Assembly: GCA_938743325.2 (NCBI GenBank)
Contig: OW568870.1
Coordinates: 908,919 to 972,918 of the forward strand
Source: Pycnococcus provasolii
Lineage: Eukaryota; Chlorophyta; Pseudoscourfieldiophyceae; Pseudoscourfieldiales; Pycnococcaceae
Direction of reading: 5' to 3'
Length of the DNA stretch: 64,000 nt
Shown: piece after piece, positions 1-8,563 of the stretch
Layout of the letters: each line of letters opens with the position of its first letter
Position numbering within the stretch: position 1 is the first letter of the stretch
Made by a program: the position numbers and the translations under genes
The notes under the pieces: generated by a model
Told to the model about the DNA's origin: nothing
Seen by the model: only the letters and a program-made list of their open reading frames with translations
Databases searched by the model: none

Positions 1-137
1 ATGCTATGAGTATGAGTAGACTGCTGTGACGCTGACTGCTGTGACGCTGCGCCGCCGACGGACATGAATTAATTATAATTAACACGTGTGGCTGAGCTCC
101 CTCCCGTGGGATGGAACCCGGGGGAGACGAAAAAGGG

Positions 138-148
138 AACCCTAAACC
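138..148. promoter_or_regulatory. telomere-like box
   Basis: An ACCCTAAAC-type box sits about 100 bases upstream of the hypothetical frame at 248. It matches the motif that recurs in promoter gaps across the window. Confidence 0.35.
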
Positions 149-247
149 TTTAACTACTCCGGAATTTCCCTCAGCCGGATCGGGGATTGGAGCGGTCCTG
201 GCGTGAATGGTCTGAGCCCTTCTCCCCCGGGGGCGGGGCGAGTCATT

Positions 248-814
248 ATGCAAACAATGCGTGCGTTACAGAACGAAGCACGCAAAGCACGCATGGCGCC
301 TATGGCTCCGCTACGGCTCCGGATGAACGCTATGCGCTCTTCTTTCTCACCACCTAGAGGATCAATGGCGCAGGCGACTCCGCGGGCTCCGCTCGGTACG
401 CGGGGAGGTGTACGCAAGTGGTTTCACCAGTCCCGCCGTAGCGTTGGTGTCCGCATACAGTGGGTCGAAAAGGCTCTTCCAACAACAACGGCGGGGAGTA
501 GCGCGCCGACGGTGGCGCAACCTGCTCATCAGGCAGGCTCTCTGGGCACGGTAACACCGCCGTCCGTACCGTATGCTCTCTTCGCCGATGGGACGGCGAA
601 GAGAAGCTGTACTAGAGCATCGGCGGCGGCGGCAGCGGCGGCGGCATCAGCGGTGGCATCAACACCAACATCCGAAGTCGAGAAAAGCATTGCAACGTAC
701 GTGCAAGCCGCGTACGGTTTGTCATCGCGAAGCGCGATGAGTGCCGCGCAGAAGTTTTTTCGCGACACGCAGGTGGCGGAGAAATTGAGACTTGCGTGTA
801 TGGGGGGCAGATGA
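248..814 (+). CDS. hypothetical protein, weakly supported
   Basis: I do not recognise this 188-residue frame. The first in-frame ATG is at 248; the frame is open from further upstream with only GTG before it. The N-terminal half is rich in Arg, Met and Pro. The middle has a poly-Ala tract near residue 135, and the last 50 residues look helical. A telomere-like box lies about 100 bases upstream, as at most promoters here, and the gene would be convergent with the ABCD transporter at 935. The opposite strand also carries short open frames over 529-833, so composition alone could explain this frame. It could be the 3' exon of a gene or not a gene at all. Confidence 0.3.
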   Translation: MQTMRALQNEARKARMAPMAPLRLRMNAMRSSFSPPRGSMAQATPRAPLGTRGGVRKWFHQSRRSVGVRIQWVEKALPTTTAGSSAPTVAQPAHQAGSLGTVTPPSVPYALFADGTAKRSCTRASAAAAAAAASAVASTPTSEVEKSIATYVQAAYGLSSRSAMSAAQKFFRDTQVAEKLRLACMGGR

Positions 815-934
815 GGCATTCAAGGCGTTGCATATTCTTCTATGGAAGTCCTTTTCTTACTTCTATTTTCTATTTTCTATTTAGGTTGTACTGCGATCTT
901 AGGTTCTATTTGCGTGAATGGAAACGTGATCACG

Positions 935-2986
935 TCACATCCAATCCAGTGTGTTCCGGAGCTCGCTCAGCTTGAATGTGCCACTGCCGTCGCCGACGAC
1001 GTGCAGCTCCGTGGTGTGGAACTTACGAAGCTCGAGACGGTGCGCTATCGAAAACACCGTCGTGCCAACACCAAGAACCATCTCGTACAGCTTCGACTCC
1101 TCCTCAGGGTTGATGGCCGCGGTCGCCTCGTCCAAGATGGCGTACTCAGGCTTGTGGTACAGAAGACGCGCGAAGCTCACGCGCTGCTTCTCGCCGCCCG
1201 ATAGAACGTCGTTCCAGTCGTGGTGGCGAACGCCGAGGCCAAGCGCGTCGTCGGAAGATGGCTTGCAAAGCTTCTTCAATCCAACCTTTTCCAGACAATC
1301 CGCAATCTTCTCGTCCGTCGACCGCGACGATGTCGGGCGATCCGGGTACGTCACCTGGTCGCGCAGCGTTCCCGTGACAAGGTAGGAGCTCTGCGGAAGC
1401 CAGAGCATTCTCTTCCCGGCGGGCACCGCCACCGCGCCCTCGACGGGCAGCCACAGCCCGGCGAGAACGCGAAACAGGCTCGTCTTGCCGCATCCGTTAG
1501 GTCCCGTGACAATGACGTGGCGTCCTTTCGGGACGGTGAGATTCAAGCCTGTGATGAGCACGCGAGGCTCTGTTCCGTCGGGTGATGGTTGGTGCACTGT
1601 CAAGTTGGTGATCACGATTGCATCCTTCGTCTTCGCCTCGTTCGCCGTGCGCGTGGCGAGAGCAAGTGACGCGGCGTCGCGAGCGGGCGGCGGCGTCTCG
1701 AGCGCGCGGAACATCTCCACGATGCGTGACGTGTATCCCGCAAGCTCATCCAAGCTCTTGCCGAGGAGCATGATCTCGCTGAACGCGCTGCCGCACCGCA
1801 GCATGAGTTCTTCGGTGGCACGGAAGTCGGAGATGCGCTCCGCCGCCTCGGCTGACTTGCGTGCGAGGAATGGCACGTGCACGAAGCACCCGCCGATGAG
1901 CAAACCTTGAAACTTGGTGATGTTGTCGAAAACAGACTTGCGAATGCGCTTCAGCGCGTGCCATCGCTGCGTGCCAATGAGTCGATGCAGGCTCTCGTCG
2001 AGCAGAGCGCGCTCCGCCTCGCTGCCCTTCAGGAATGCCACCTCCTCCGCGCTCGCGATCAGTCTGGAGTGCCCTGACCTGAAGTTGCCCTCGAGTTCCT
2101 GCTCGAGTGCCACCATCTTGCCAAGGCTCGGCGTGAGGCCTCTTAACGTCGCCCCGATGAAGAACTGACTTGCGAACAGTGCGATGGGCCGTCCCATCCC
2201 GAGTTCCTTGGACGCCTCGTAGAGCGACAGGAAGAACTCCAGAATAGGTTTGAACGAGTGCCCGTAGAGGGATGCCGCCTCACGCGAGAAGGCGTCAATG
2301 TCGCTGACGATGCGCTGGTCGACGGTTCCCAGGTTTCCGTGACGAAGCACCGCGAGTCTGTAGAAGGCGTTGTTGAGGAGGTACTTGCGGTGTGCTCGTT
2401 CCGTCAGTTTCTGCCTGAGTTCGAGCGCAATGACAGACTCCATGTATCTCAGTCCGCTGTTCACGACAGTGCTTGCCGCCATCCACCCTGTGAAAGAGTA
2501 CACCCACTTGGTCCAGTCCGACCAGCTCGCTTTGGAGATGGCGCGCGTGAGGAAGTACGTGTTGAGCTTCGTGCACCTGACAGTGATCATCGTGCGCATG
2601 ACGAGCAGTACGAACTGCGCCGCCATGAGCTGTCCCCCTTTTGACGTCGCCGTTGGCGCCGCGACTCCGAGGAGCCATTGGAGCTCTTTCCAGAACTGCT
2701 GGGAATCGATTTTCTTTTGACGAGATGACGTTGCCTTGTGGTTCTTTGACGCAGCACGCGGGAGCGGGTTTCCTTGTAACGCCAGCTGCGAGCGAAGTTG
2801 TTTCAAAGACAGGGACTCGGAGGATGTGCGGTGGAAGAATCCCAAGGTGGACAGCCCAAGAAACAGGCAGAAGGCGGAGTCCTTCTGCAGAGACCGGGCT
2901 GTACTTGAGATGCCCGAAGGGGAGTGGCGGCGCAGTGCCGTGCCCACTAAGCCGAGGCCTTCTAAGAGAGAGACGGCGTCGGACAT
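935..2986 (-). CDS. ABCD-family half-transporter, probably peroxisomal
   Basis: This 683-residue protein is a half-size ABC transporter of subfamily D (PMP70/ALDP/PXA1 type), which imports fatty acyl-CoA or related substrates into peroxisomes as a dimer. The membrane half occupies about residues 100-420. It contains the family motifs NLGTVDQRIVSDI and the EAA-like SAEEVAFLKGSEAE. The nucleotide-binding half has Walker A GPNGCGKTS (Lys about 501), signature LSGGE (about 595-599), Walker B YAILDEA (about 618) and the switch His in SIAHR. Length is normal for a half-transporter; land-plant PXA1 is a fused full-size version. The ATG at 2986 follows an AT-rich stretch. The gene is divergent from the kinase gene at 4400. 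The family call is firm; the substrate and location are inferred. Confidence 0.92.
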   Translation of the reverse strand: MSDAVSLLEGLGLVGTALRRHSPSGISSTARSLQKDSAFCLFLGLSTLGFFHRTSSESLSLKQLRSQLALQGNPLPRAASKNHKATSSRQKKIDSQQFWKELQWLLGVAAPTATSKGGQLMAAQFVLLVMRTMITVRCTKLNTYFLTRAISKASWSDWTKWVYSFTGWMAASTVVNSGLRYMESVIALELRQKLTERAHRKYLLNNAFYRLAVLRHGNLGTVDQRIVSDIDAFSREAASLYGHSFKPILEFFLSLYEASKELGMGRPIALFASQFFIGATLRGLTPSLGKMVALEQELEGNFRSGHSRLIASAEEVAFLKGSEAERALLDESLHRLIGTQRWHALKRIRKSVFDNITKFQGLLIGGCFVHVPFLARKSAEAAERISDFRATEELMLRCGSAFSEIMLLGKSLDELAGYTSRIVEMFRALETPPPARDAASLALATRTANEAKTKDAIVITNLTVHQPSPDGTEPRVLITGLNLTVPKGRHVIVTGPNGCGKTSLFRVLAGLWLPVEGAVAVPAGKRMLWLPQSSYLVTGTLRDQVTYPDRPTSSRSTDEKIADCLEKVGLKKLCKPSSDDALGLGVRHHDWNDVLSGGEKQRVSFARLLYHKPEYAILDEATAAINPEEESKLYEMVLGVGTTVFSIAHRLELRKFHTTELHVVGDGSGTFKLSELRNTLDWM

Positions 2987-3112
2987 TATATTATATTTTT
3001 ATGGCAGATTTCTCACAAACGCCTTTGATCGAGCAACTTACGCCCTAAAAGATAGGGGGGAGGATAACGCTACCTTTAACCCGTTCCGGAAAGGAGGAGG
3101 GGGGGGGGGGCG

Positions 3113-3240
3113 TAACCCTAACCCTAACCCCTAACCCCTAACCCTAATAACCCTAACCCTACTAGCCCTAACCCTAACCCTAACCCCTAACCCTAACCCT
3201 ACAAGCCCTAACCCCTAACCCTTTACCCCCTTCCTAACCC
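3113..3240. repeat. interstitial telomeric repeat, CCCTAA orientation
   Basis: This is a degenerate run of CCCTAA, CCCCTAA and variants with short interruptions. It starts right after a poly-G run, about 130 bases upstream of the ABCD start codon. A shorter run in the opposite orientation (GGGTTAGG) lies at 3371-3397. Confidence 0.9.
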
Positions 3241-3370
3241 CGTTTCCGTTTTCCGAACCCCTAAACTTTCCGTTCTCCGAACCCCGGAAGGGGAATTCGC
3301 CAGTGGTGGAGCCCCCCAGGCTTATACGATTTTTTTTTTCCAGGCTTATAGAATTGAGTGGGGGGCCCAA

Positions 3371-3397
3371 GGGTTAGGTTAGGGTTAGGGGAGGGTT
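3371..3397. repeat. interstitial telomeric repeat, TTAGGG orientation
   Basis: GGGTTAGGTTAGGGTTAGGG-type sequence lies in inverted orientation relative to 3113-3240. Together the two point outward, which is the opposite of what a telomere-telomere fusion would leave. Confidence 0.8.
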
Positions 3398-4065
3398 TAT
3401 AACCAGCAATTCTATATAATAATTACCCTATCCCGGGCCCGGGCACCCGGGGGCCGGGGGGATTCTTGTCATTGGGGAAGAAGAACCAAAATAAGTTTCA
3501 ACTTTTCATCATCATCATCGAAACCAACCTCCCTCACGGTCTCACCTCCTTGTGTCCTTCTCCTTGTGATCATAAAGAGTGTTGTTATCGCATGTGAGTT
3601 CCCATGTGATAAGGCATGTGGCCAAGGCATGTGGCCAGGTTCGTTGCCAATGCGCGTCTGTCGGAATGTGACGTTTCAACACGCGAAAAGACCGATGAAA
3701 GATTACATGGCAAATCAGCGGTTAGGCCCGGTTAATCAGCCAAGCAAAAACAACCACCGAGGATTCACCGAAGATTTGCAAGATCTTTATTTCTCTTTAT
3801 TTGAGGCTTTTGAGGCGTTGGGGGGAGCCTGGTTTGTGACTTAGTTTTGTACTACTGTATTCTTGACCAGACCATGACCAGACTGTAGGTTATTGCGTGT
3901 GCTCGCGTACAATTCCCGGTTGTCCAGGTTGGGGGGGGGGGGGCAACCTCCGAAATTTTCCTCCGAAATTTTTTTTGTTAGGGGGAGCTGCCCCCCCCCC
4001 ACACAGTCTGACACAGAGTCTGACAGGCAGCGTTGTCCTAAGGCTGAGGCTGAGCGTTGAGGGAG

Positions 4066-4190
4066 CGTTTGGTTTGGTTTCGTTATGGCTCGTTTGGTTT
4101 GGTTTGGTTTCGTTGGTTTCGTTTGGTTTCGTTACGGCTCGTTTGGTTTCGTTACGGCTCGTTTGGTTTGGTTTGGTTTGGGAGTTCAGT
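4066..4190. repeat. GTTTG/GTTTCG simple-sequence tract
   Basis: Irregular tandem GTTTG, GTTTCG and GTTACGGCTC units lie upstream of the kinase gene. They are non-coding. Confidence 0.75.
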
Positions 4191-4218
4191 GGAGTGCAAC
4201 AGGTCTGTGGCCGCCATC

Positions 4219-4335
4219 AGTGAGTGAGTGAGTGAGTGAGTGAGTGAGTGAGTGAGTGAGTGAGTGAGTGAGTGAGTGAGTGAGTGAGTGAGTGAGTGAG
4301 TGAGTGAGTGAGTGAGTGAGTGAGTGAGTGAGTGA
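4219..4335. repeat. (AGTG)n microsatellite
   Basis: About 29 perfect tandem copies of a tetranucleotide end 65 bases before the ATG of the kinase-cyclase gene. They therefore fall in its promoter or 5' untranslated region. The antisense repetitive Thr-His-Ser-Leu frame is an artefact of the repeat. Confidence 0.95.
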
Positions 4336-4399
4336 CGGCGAATCTTAGTTAGAGGAGGAGACTTAAGGGAGACCTCTTGCAGTGGTTGTTGTTGGAGGA

Positions 4400-7300
4400 A
4401 TGTCTCAGCTGGAGGAGGAAAAGGAGCTTGTGGTGGTGGAGGAGGAGGAGGGTGGTGACTTCCACGCCGCCAGGGATGATTCCGAACGCGCAGTCGGTGA
4501 TTCCGCACGGTCCTTGGGAGGTCGCTCGACTGAGTCGGCGGCGTCGCAGAGTATGATGAGTCGGGATACCTGCTGTGCCACTGGGCTCATGTCGCCTTCC
4601 TCGAACAAGCGCGCGCGTAACACCTCAGAAGACACCTTGATCAGAGATGCCGACGATGTTTCTGTTCAAGTTGAAGCTGAAGTTGCTGAAGTTGTTGTTG
4701 ACGAGCCTGCTGCAACTTCGGGATGGCTCGAAGCAATCAAGTCGAAAGTTCGCCTGAGCGCCATTCTTGCTGACTCGGACTTGCGCGACGAGTATGTGCT
4801 TCGACATAGGAACGGTATTCAGGGGTGGGCTTGCCCGACTACACTTGCTGCCGTACACGCACTCGTCTTTTGGTTCGCCACTTGGAGGAAGATGTTGCCA
4901 GGCATCACCAACTTTGGGGGAGACATCATCGCGGCGAACGCGTCGAGAGAATGTGTCGAGGCACTGCGTATTCTTGGGCCGTCCATGGTTGCCACCTTCA
5001 GCTTACTACTATTCGCACAAGCGGCTGCGTGTCGCGGCTTGCTACCTGAGACGACGAAGCGCATGGGCATGAGAGCTTACCAAGTTCTCGTGTTCGGCTT
5101 CATGCTCCACCTCATCCCCTTGCACGTCGTTGCGAGCATGCACGGCATGGAAGAACTCGCCTCTTCGCAGATAACCGTGCTGTACGTCTTGGTGTATGCG
5201 GCGCACTTCAACATCCTCAGGGGCGAATACGCAGTCGCTAGTGTCATACACGGAGCTGCTGTTGCCATCGCCATCGCCGTCGTGAGCATCTGGTTCAAAG
5301 CACCGCCATTCTCCGTCGTCTCAAACTTCATGTTGAAGTCGGGTCTTCTCGCCATGCTGTACCAGCTGGAGTTGGGCAAACGAGAGTTGTTCGCGGGGCA
5401 GCAAAACATGAGCCAGTTAGCGAAGCGCATAACGCAGGAGGAGGAGCACAGATTCAAGAAAACTATCCAGAACATCATGCACGACCAAAAGCCGCTTGTT
5501 CGCACCCTCGAGCACGCCTGCGAGCAGGCGGAGCCGGACATGCGCGTCATTACCAACCTGGCGCAGCAGGTGAAGCACCAAATACTCGCGCTCAATCAGT
5601 ACGAAGATGCGCCAAAGGCGTACGGCCTCATCAATTTGTCCGCGCACCTGACAAAACTAGCCGACATGTATATGCCGATGTTCGAAAGATTGGGTCAAAG
5701 TTTTATTCTCGAAAACAAAATCGACGAGTCTGCAACGTCGTGCGTGCCGATGGAAATGCTCGACCGTGCGGTGGCCAATCTGCTATCGAACTCGTCCAAG
5801 TTCACGCCGTCGGGTGGCGCCATCGTGCTGATGCCATCCGTGAAGCATCTCGAGGAGGGCGGTGGCATGCTGATTATCGAAGTATGCGACACGGGCAAAG
5901 GCATTCCTGTTCACAGCCGCGGCGAGATCTGGCATAGAGGCAATAGAGGCAACTCGGCTACGACAGCCATGGAAGGACTGGGGCTTGGGCTCGCTAATGT
6001 CAAGGCATTCGCCGAGGCGGAGAGTGGCAAAGCTTGGTGCAAAGGCAATCAGACAGGCGAAGGCGTCACACTTGGCTTTTCCATCAAATTGAAAGATCTT
6101 TCTTTCAATCTTTCGGAGCAACTTTCTTCAGAAAGGCAGGTGAAGCACCACCGCGACGATAATGAGTCGTCAGCTTCCTCCTCTACGACGAAGGCGCCGC
6201 CGTCATCGTACGAGGAGAATGCACATTTGCGCATCCTGCTGGTGGAGGATGACAAGCCGCAGCGTCTGGTGATGAATAGATGCATGAAAAAACTGTTTCC
6301 GCGCGCAATGATCGAACTCGCTGTGAATGGGTTGGAAGGACTTGAGTGCATGAGAGAGCGCTTCTTCGACCTCGTGCTGAGCGACATGGTAATGCCTATC
6401 ATGGATGGCATGACGATGCTACGCTTGGCTAAAAATGAGGGCTACATTCCGCGCGTTGCAATTCTGGTCACGCACAACGTCGTTGAGGATACCAACGACA
6501 ATGACAATGACGCATTTCAAGTGTACGATAAGGGTGTGGGTATGCCAACGATTGCCAAGATTGCGCATGATCAACTTATGAATGAGGATGCACTTGCAAA
6601 ATTGCGGATTTTGATTGTAGAAGATGACTCGGAGCAGATGAATGTTCTTCGCAAGAGGTTGGAGGCAAGGCTGCCGGAGGCTGAGGTGCACTGCGCTATG
6701 AATGGAAAGGAGGGCCTGCTGCGCATGACTTCCCTGAGCTTCGACGCGCTCATCACAGACTTTTATTTGCCACATATGAATGGCATGCAGATGGTCAATT
6801 CAGCACGCGAGTGGGAGCGGCTGCCACCGATAACAAAGATTGTCACCGCCTCGATTGGCGACAAGAATAAAGAAAACATCGCTGAGAAATCGGGTCTGAG
6901 CGCCTCGGATCTGTACACGAAAGGCAATTTGTTAATGGTTGACGACTTGGCACTCGCGCTGCAGGCCCCAACATCAAACGAGAGTTCGAGCAGGCGCTTG
7001 CTTAGAAAGATGACCCAATCTGGGCAAAGTGAGATAGCGGCGGCGGCGGCGGCGACACCGCCATCCACACCACTAAGCAGCAGGGACATCGACGACGTAA
7101 GTTCCACGCTACATGACGAGACTGTGGCGAAAAGCTTGATTCGTCGGTATCGTAGCCTTGTGGATGCCATGCAGATGTGCGACGAAAAGGCGATGAAACA
7201 TGACATTCACAAGTTGCGAGGGTGGGGCATAAGCCTCCACCTGCATGAGCTTGTTCGGGCATGTGCCGCGTACAAGGATGTCCCCGGAATGCGTGCAGCG

Positions 7301-8251
7301 GATGACGTTCGGTCTTGCATTGAAGAACTGCTTGGAATCGAAGGGGATGAGAATTTTCTTTCGAAACTGCGGTCTGAAGGTGGTTTAAACGAAGACTTCG
7401 ACGGGTCTCCCCAAGCAAAAGAAGGAACAAGCACGCAGGATGAGAAGCGCGGCAGGCGACGGTCATTCGATGATGTGTCGAAGACGTCGTTGGAAGCCGC
7501 ACGCCGTGTTACCGCACGCGTCACGAATCGCCTGCTTGACCTTTTGAGGAGTAGCATTCCGATCGAGCTCATAGAGACGCTGTCTCTGCTGGACGATCGC
7601 AGCGACTTCGGAAAGTCGATGATACCGCTCCACCACGACGCGGTGGCGATCATCTTTGTGGACAAGGTTGGGTCAACGCGCCTGTCTGAGGAGATGAAAT
7701 CTCAGCACTCGAGTGTAGAGGATGGCTCCCGTGAGTTCGTGAAGCACATGCAAGCCTATTTCTCCGGGGTTGACCAGATCGCAAAACAATGCAGGGTTGA
7801 GAAAATTCGGACGATCGGAGACGGGTACTTGGCCACCGTGGGAGTTTTCGAGGACTACCATCGCGACAAGGCGTCAAGACGGACAAATCGAGACGGCACA
7901 AGCCGAGTCGCCGACGCGCTCGACTTTGGTAAACGCGTTATTTTGCAGTATGGAAGTCAAGTACGCGTTGGTGTGCATTTCGGAAGCTGCGAATCGTGTA
8001 TCATTGGTCAAACGAGCGCGCAGTTCGATCTCTTTGGATCTGACGTAAATTTTTGTGCGCGTCTCGAGGCGGCGTGCAAGCCTGGTTGTTTGCACGCGAG
8101 CTCGCAGGTGATGGACGTGCTGCAGCAGAGTGGTGACGACGCGGCGGCTTTGGACGACCCGGCCTGGGTTCAAGAATCCTTGACGTCGGAATACAAAGGA
8201 TTCGACGGCGCCATTCGCACGACGCTGCTTTCACCACGAGAACCATCATGA
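4400..8251 (+). CDS. membrane hybrid histidine kinase with two receivers, HPt and class III nucleotide cyclase
   Basis: This 1283-residue protein appears to hold a whole phosphorelay and its output. Domain order: variable acidic N-terminus (1-110); about six to seven membrane helices (130-320); dimerisation/phospho-acceptor helix around IMHDQKP (His 361); ATPase domain with N-box NLLSNSSKFT, CDTGKGIP and GLGLGLANV (about 455-535); receiver 1 (about 611-715, Asp 662 in LSDMVMPIMDG); receiver 2 (about 735-855, Asp 787 in ITDFYLPHMNG); HPt (about 900-975, His 937 in IHKLRGWG); and a cyclase (about 1080-1260). The cyclase keeps the metal Asp pair (Asp 1088 in FVDKVGS, Asp 1141 in TIGDGY), and Asp 1210 in QFDLFG with the VN..AR motif favours ATP. 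Arg 1137 replaces the usual purine-selecting Lys/Glu. The start is ATG 4400; an in-frame GTG at 4382 was not used. It resembles algal kinase-cyclase rhodopsins in plan, but I see no retinal-binding rhodopsin signature. Confidence 0.92.
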   Translation: MSQLEEEKELVVVEEEEGGDFHAARDDSERAVGDSARSLGGRSTESAASQSMMSRDTCCATGLMSPSSNKRARNTSEDTLIRDADDVSVQVEAEVAEVVVDEPAATSGWLEAIKSKVRLSAILADSDLRDEYVLRHRNGIQGWACPTTLAAVHALVFWFATWRKMLPGITNFGGDIIAANASRECVEALRILGPSMVATFSLLLFAQAAACRGLLPETTKRMGMRAYQVLVFGFMLHLIPLHVVASMHGMEELASSQITVLYVLVYAAHFNILRGEYAVASVIHGAAVAIAIAVVSIWFKAPPFSVVSNFMLKSGLLAMLYQLELGKRELFAGQQNMSQLAKRITQEEEHRFKKTIQNIMHDQKPLVRTLEHACEQAEPDMRVITNLAQQVKHQILALNQYEDAPKAYGLINLSAHLTKLADMYMPMFERLGQSFILENKIDESATSCVPMEMLDRAVANLLSNSSKFTPSGGAIVLMPSVKHLEEGGGMLIIEVCDTGKGIPVHSRGEIWHRGNRGNSATTAMEGLGLGLANVKAFAEAESGKAWCKGNQTGEGVTLGFSIKLKDLSFNLSEQLSSERQVKHHRDDNESSASSSTTKAPPSSYEENAHLRILLVEDDKPQRLVMNRCMKKLFPRAMIELAVNGLEGLECMRERFFDLVLSDMVMPIMDGMTMLRLAKNEGYIPRVAILVTHNVVEDTNDNDNDAFQVYDKGVGMPTIAKIAHDQLMNEDALAKLRILIVEDDSEQMNVLRKRLEARLPEAEVHCAMNGKEGLLRMTSLSFDALITDFYLPHMNGMQMVNSAREWERLPPITKIVTASIGDKNKENIAEKSGLSASDLYTKGNLLMVDDLALALQAPTSNESSSRRLLRKMTQSGQSEIAAAAAATPPSTPLSSRDIDDVSSTLHDETVAKSLIRRYRSLVDAMQMCDEKAMKHDIHKLRGWGISLHLHELVRACAAYKDVPGMRAADDVRSCIEELLGIEGDENFLSKLRSEGGLNEDFDGSPQAKEGTSTQDEKRGRRRSFDDVSKTSLEAARRVTARVTNRLLDLLRSSIPIELIETLSLLDDRSDFGKSMIPLHHDAVAIIFVDKVGSTRLSEEMKSQHSSVEDGSREFVKHMQAYFSGVDQIAKQCRVEKIRTIGDGYLATVGVFEDYHRDKASRRTNRDGTSRVADALDFGKRVILQYGSQVRVGVHFGSCESCIIGQTSAQFDLFGSDVNFCARLEAACKPGCLHASSQVMDVLQQSGDDAAALDDPAWVQESLTSEYKGFDGAIRTTLLSPREPS

Positions 8252-8472
8252 GGATTGAGGAGGAGTCAACAACAATGAGCATCATGGAACAACAACGCCT
8301 GGTTTTCTGTTTCTGTGCCTGCAGGCAAGAAACAACGGCTCGCGTGTATCCTAACCCAACCTTCGTCGTATTTATAAATTGTGTAGAATATATACATATA
8401 TATTTTTCTCAAACTGGGCACATGCATCCCATCTCCCCAAACACTCCGAATTCATCCGGTTCCGAATAGGTC

Positions 8473-8511
8473 TTCGGGTTCGGGTTCGGGTTCGGGTTAG
8501 GGTTAGGGTTA
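8473..8511. repeat. mixed telomere-variant tract (TTCGGG)4(TTAGGG)2
   Basis: Four TTCGGG units pass directly into two TTAGGG units and a partial third. The tract ends 52 bases before the Spb4 start codon, in the 312-base gap 8252-8563. Nothing else was found in that gap. Confidence 0.9.
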
Positions 8512-8563
8512 CCATTCCGCGCAGCCCTGAATTCACCCCGCCGCCATTCCAACGCCCATCTTC

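Larger units (their letters stand above)
2987..4399. other. long divergent intergenic region with repeats
   Basis: This gap separates the ABCD transporter and the kinase-cyclase gene. It holds a poly-G run (3096-3111), interstitial telomeric repeats (3113-3240 and 3371-3397), a duplicated AAGGCATGTGGCC (about 3611-3635), G and C runs near 3931 and 3991, GTTTG-rich sequence and a GAGT microsatellite. The frames at 3566-3844 and 3897-4223 have no recognisable protein character. I see no gene here. Confidence 0.7.

Noticed and set aside
3113-3397. Ancient telomere-telomere fusion
   Set aside because: A fusion leaves TTAGGG running into CCCTAA; here the order is reversed, with unrelated sequence between.
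4152-4508. Antisense frame of repeating Thr-His-Ser-Leu
   Set aside because: It is produced entirely by the tetranucleotide microsatellite.
4780-5360. Kinase N-terminus as a microbial rhodopsin
   Set aside because: I could not find the retinal-binding Lys pattern in the last helix, so the sensor is left unassigned.
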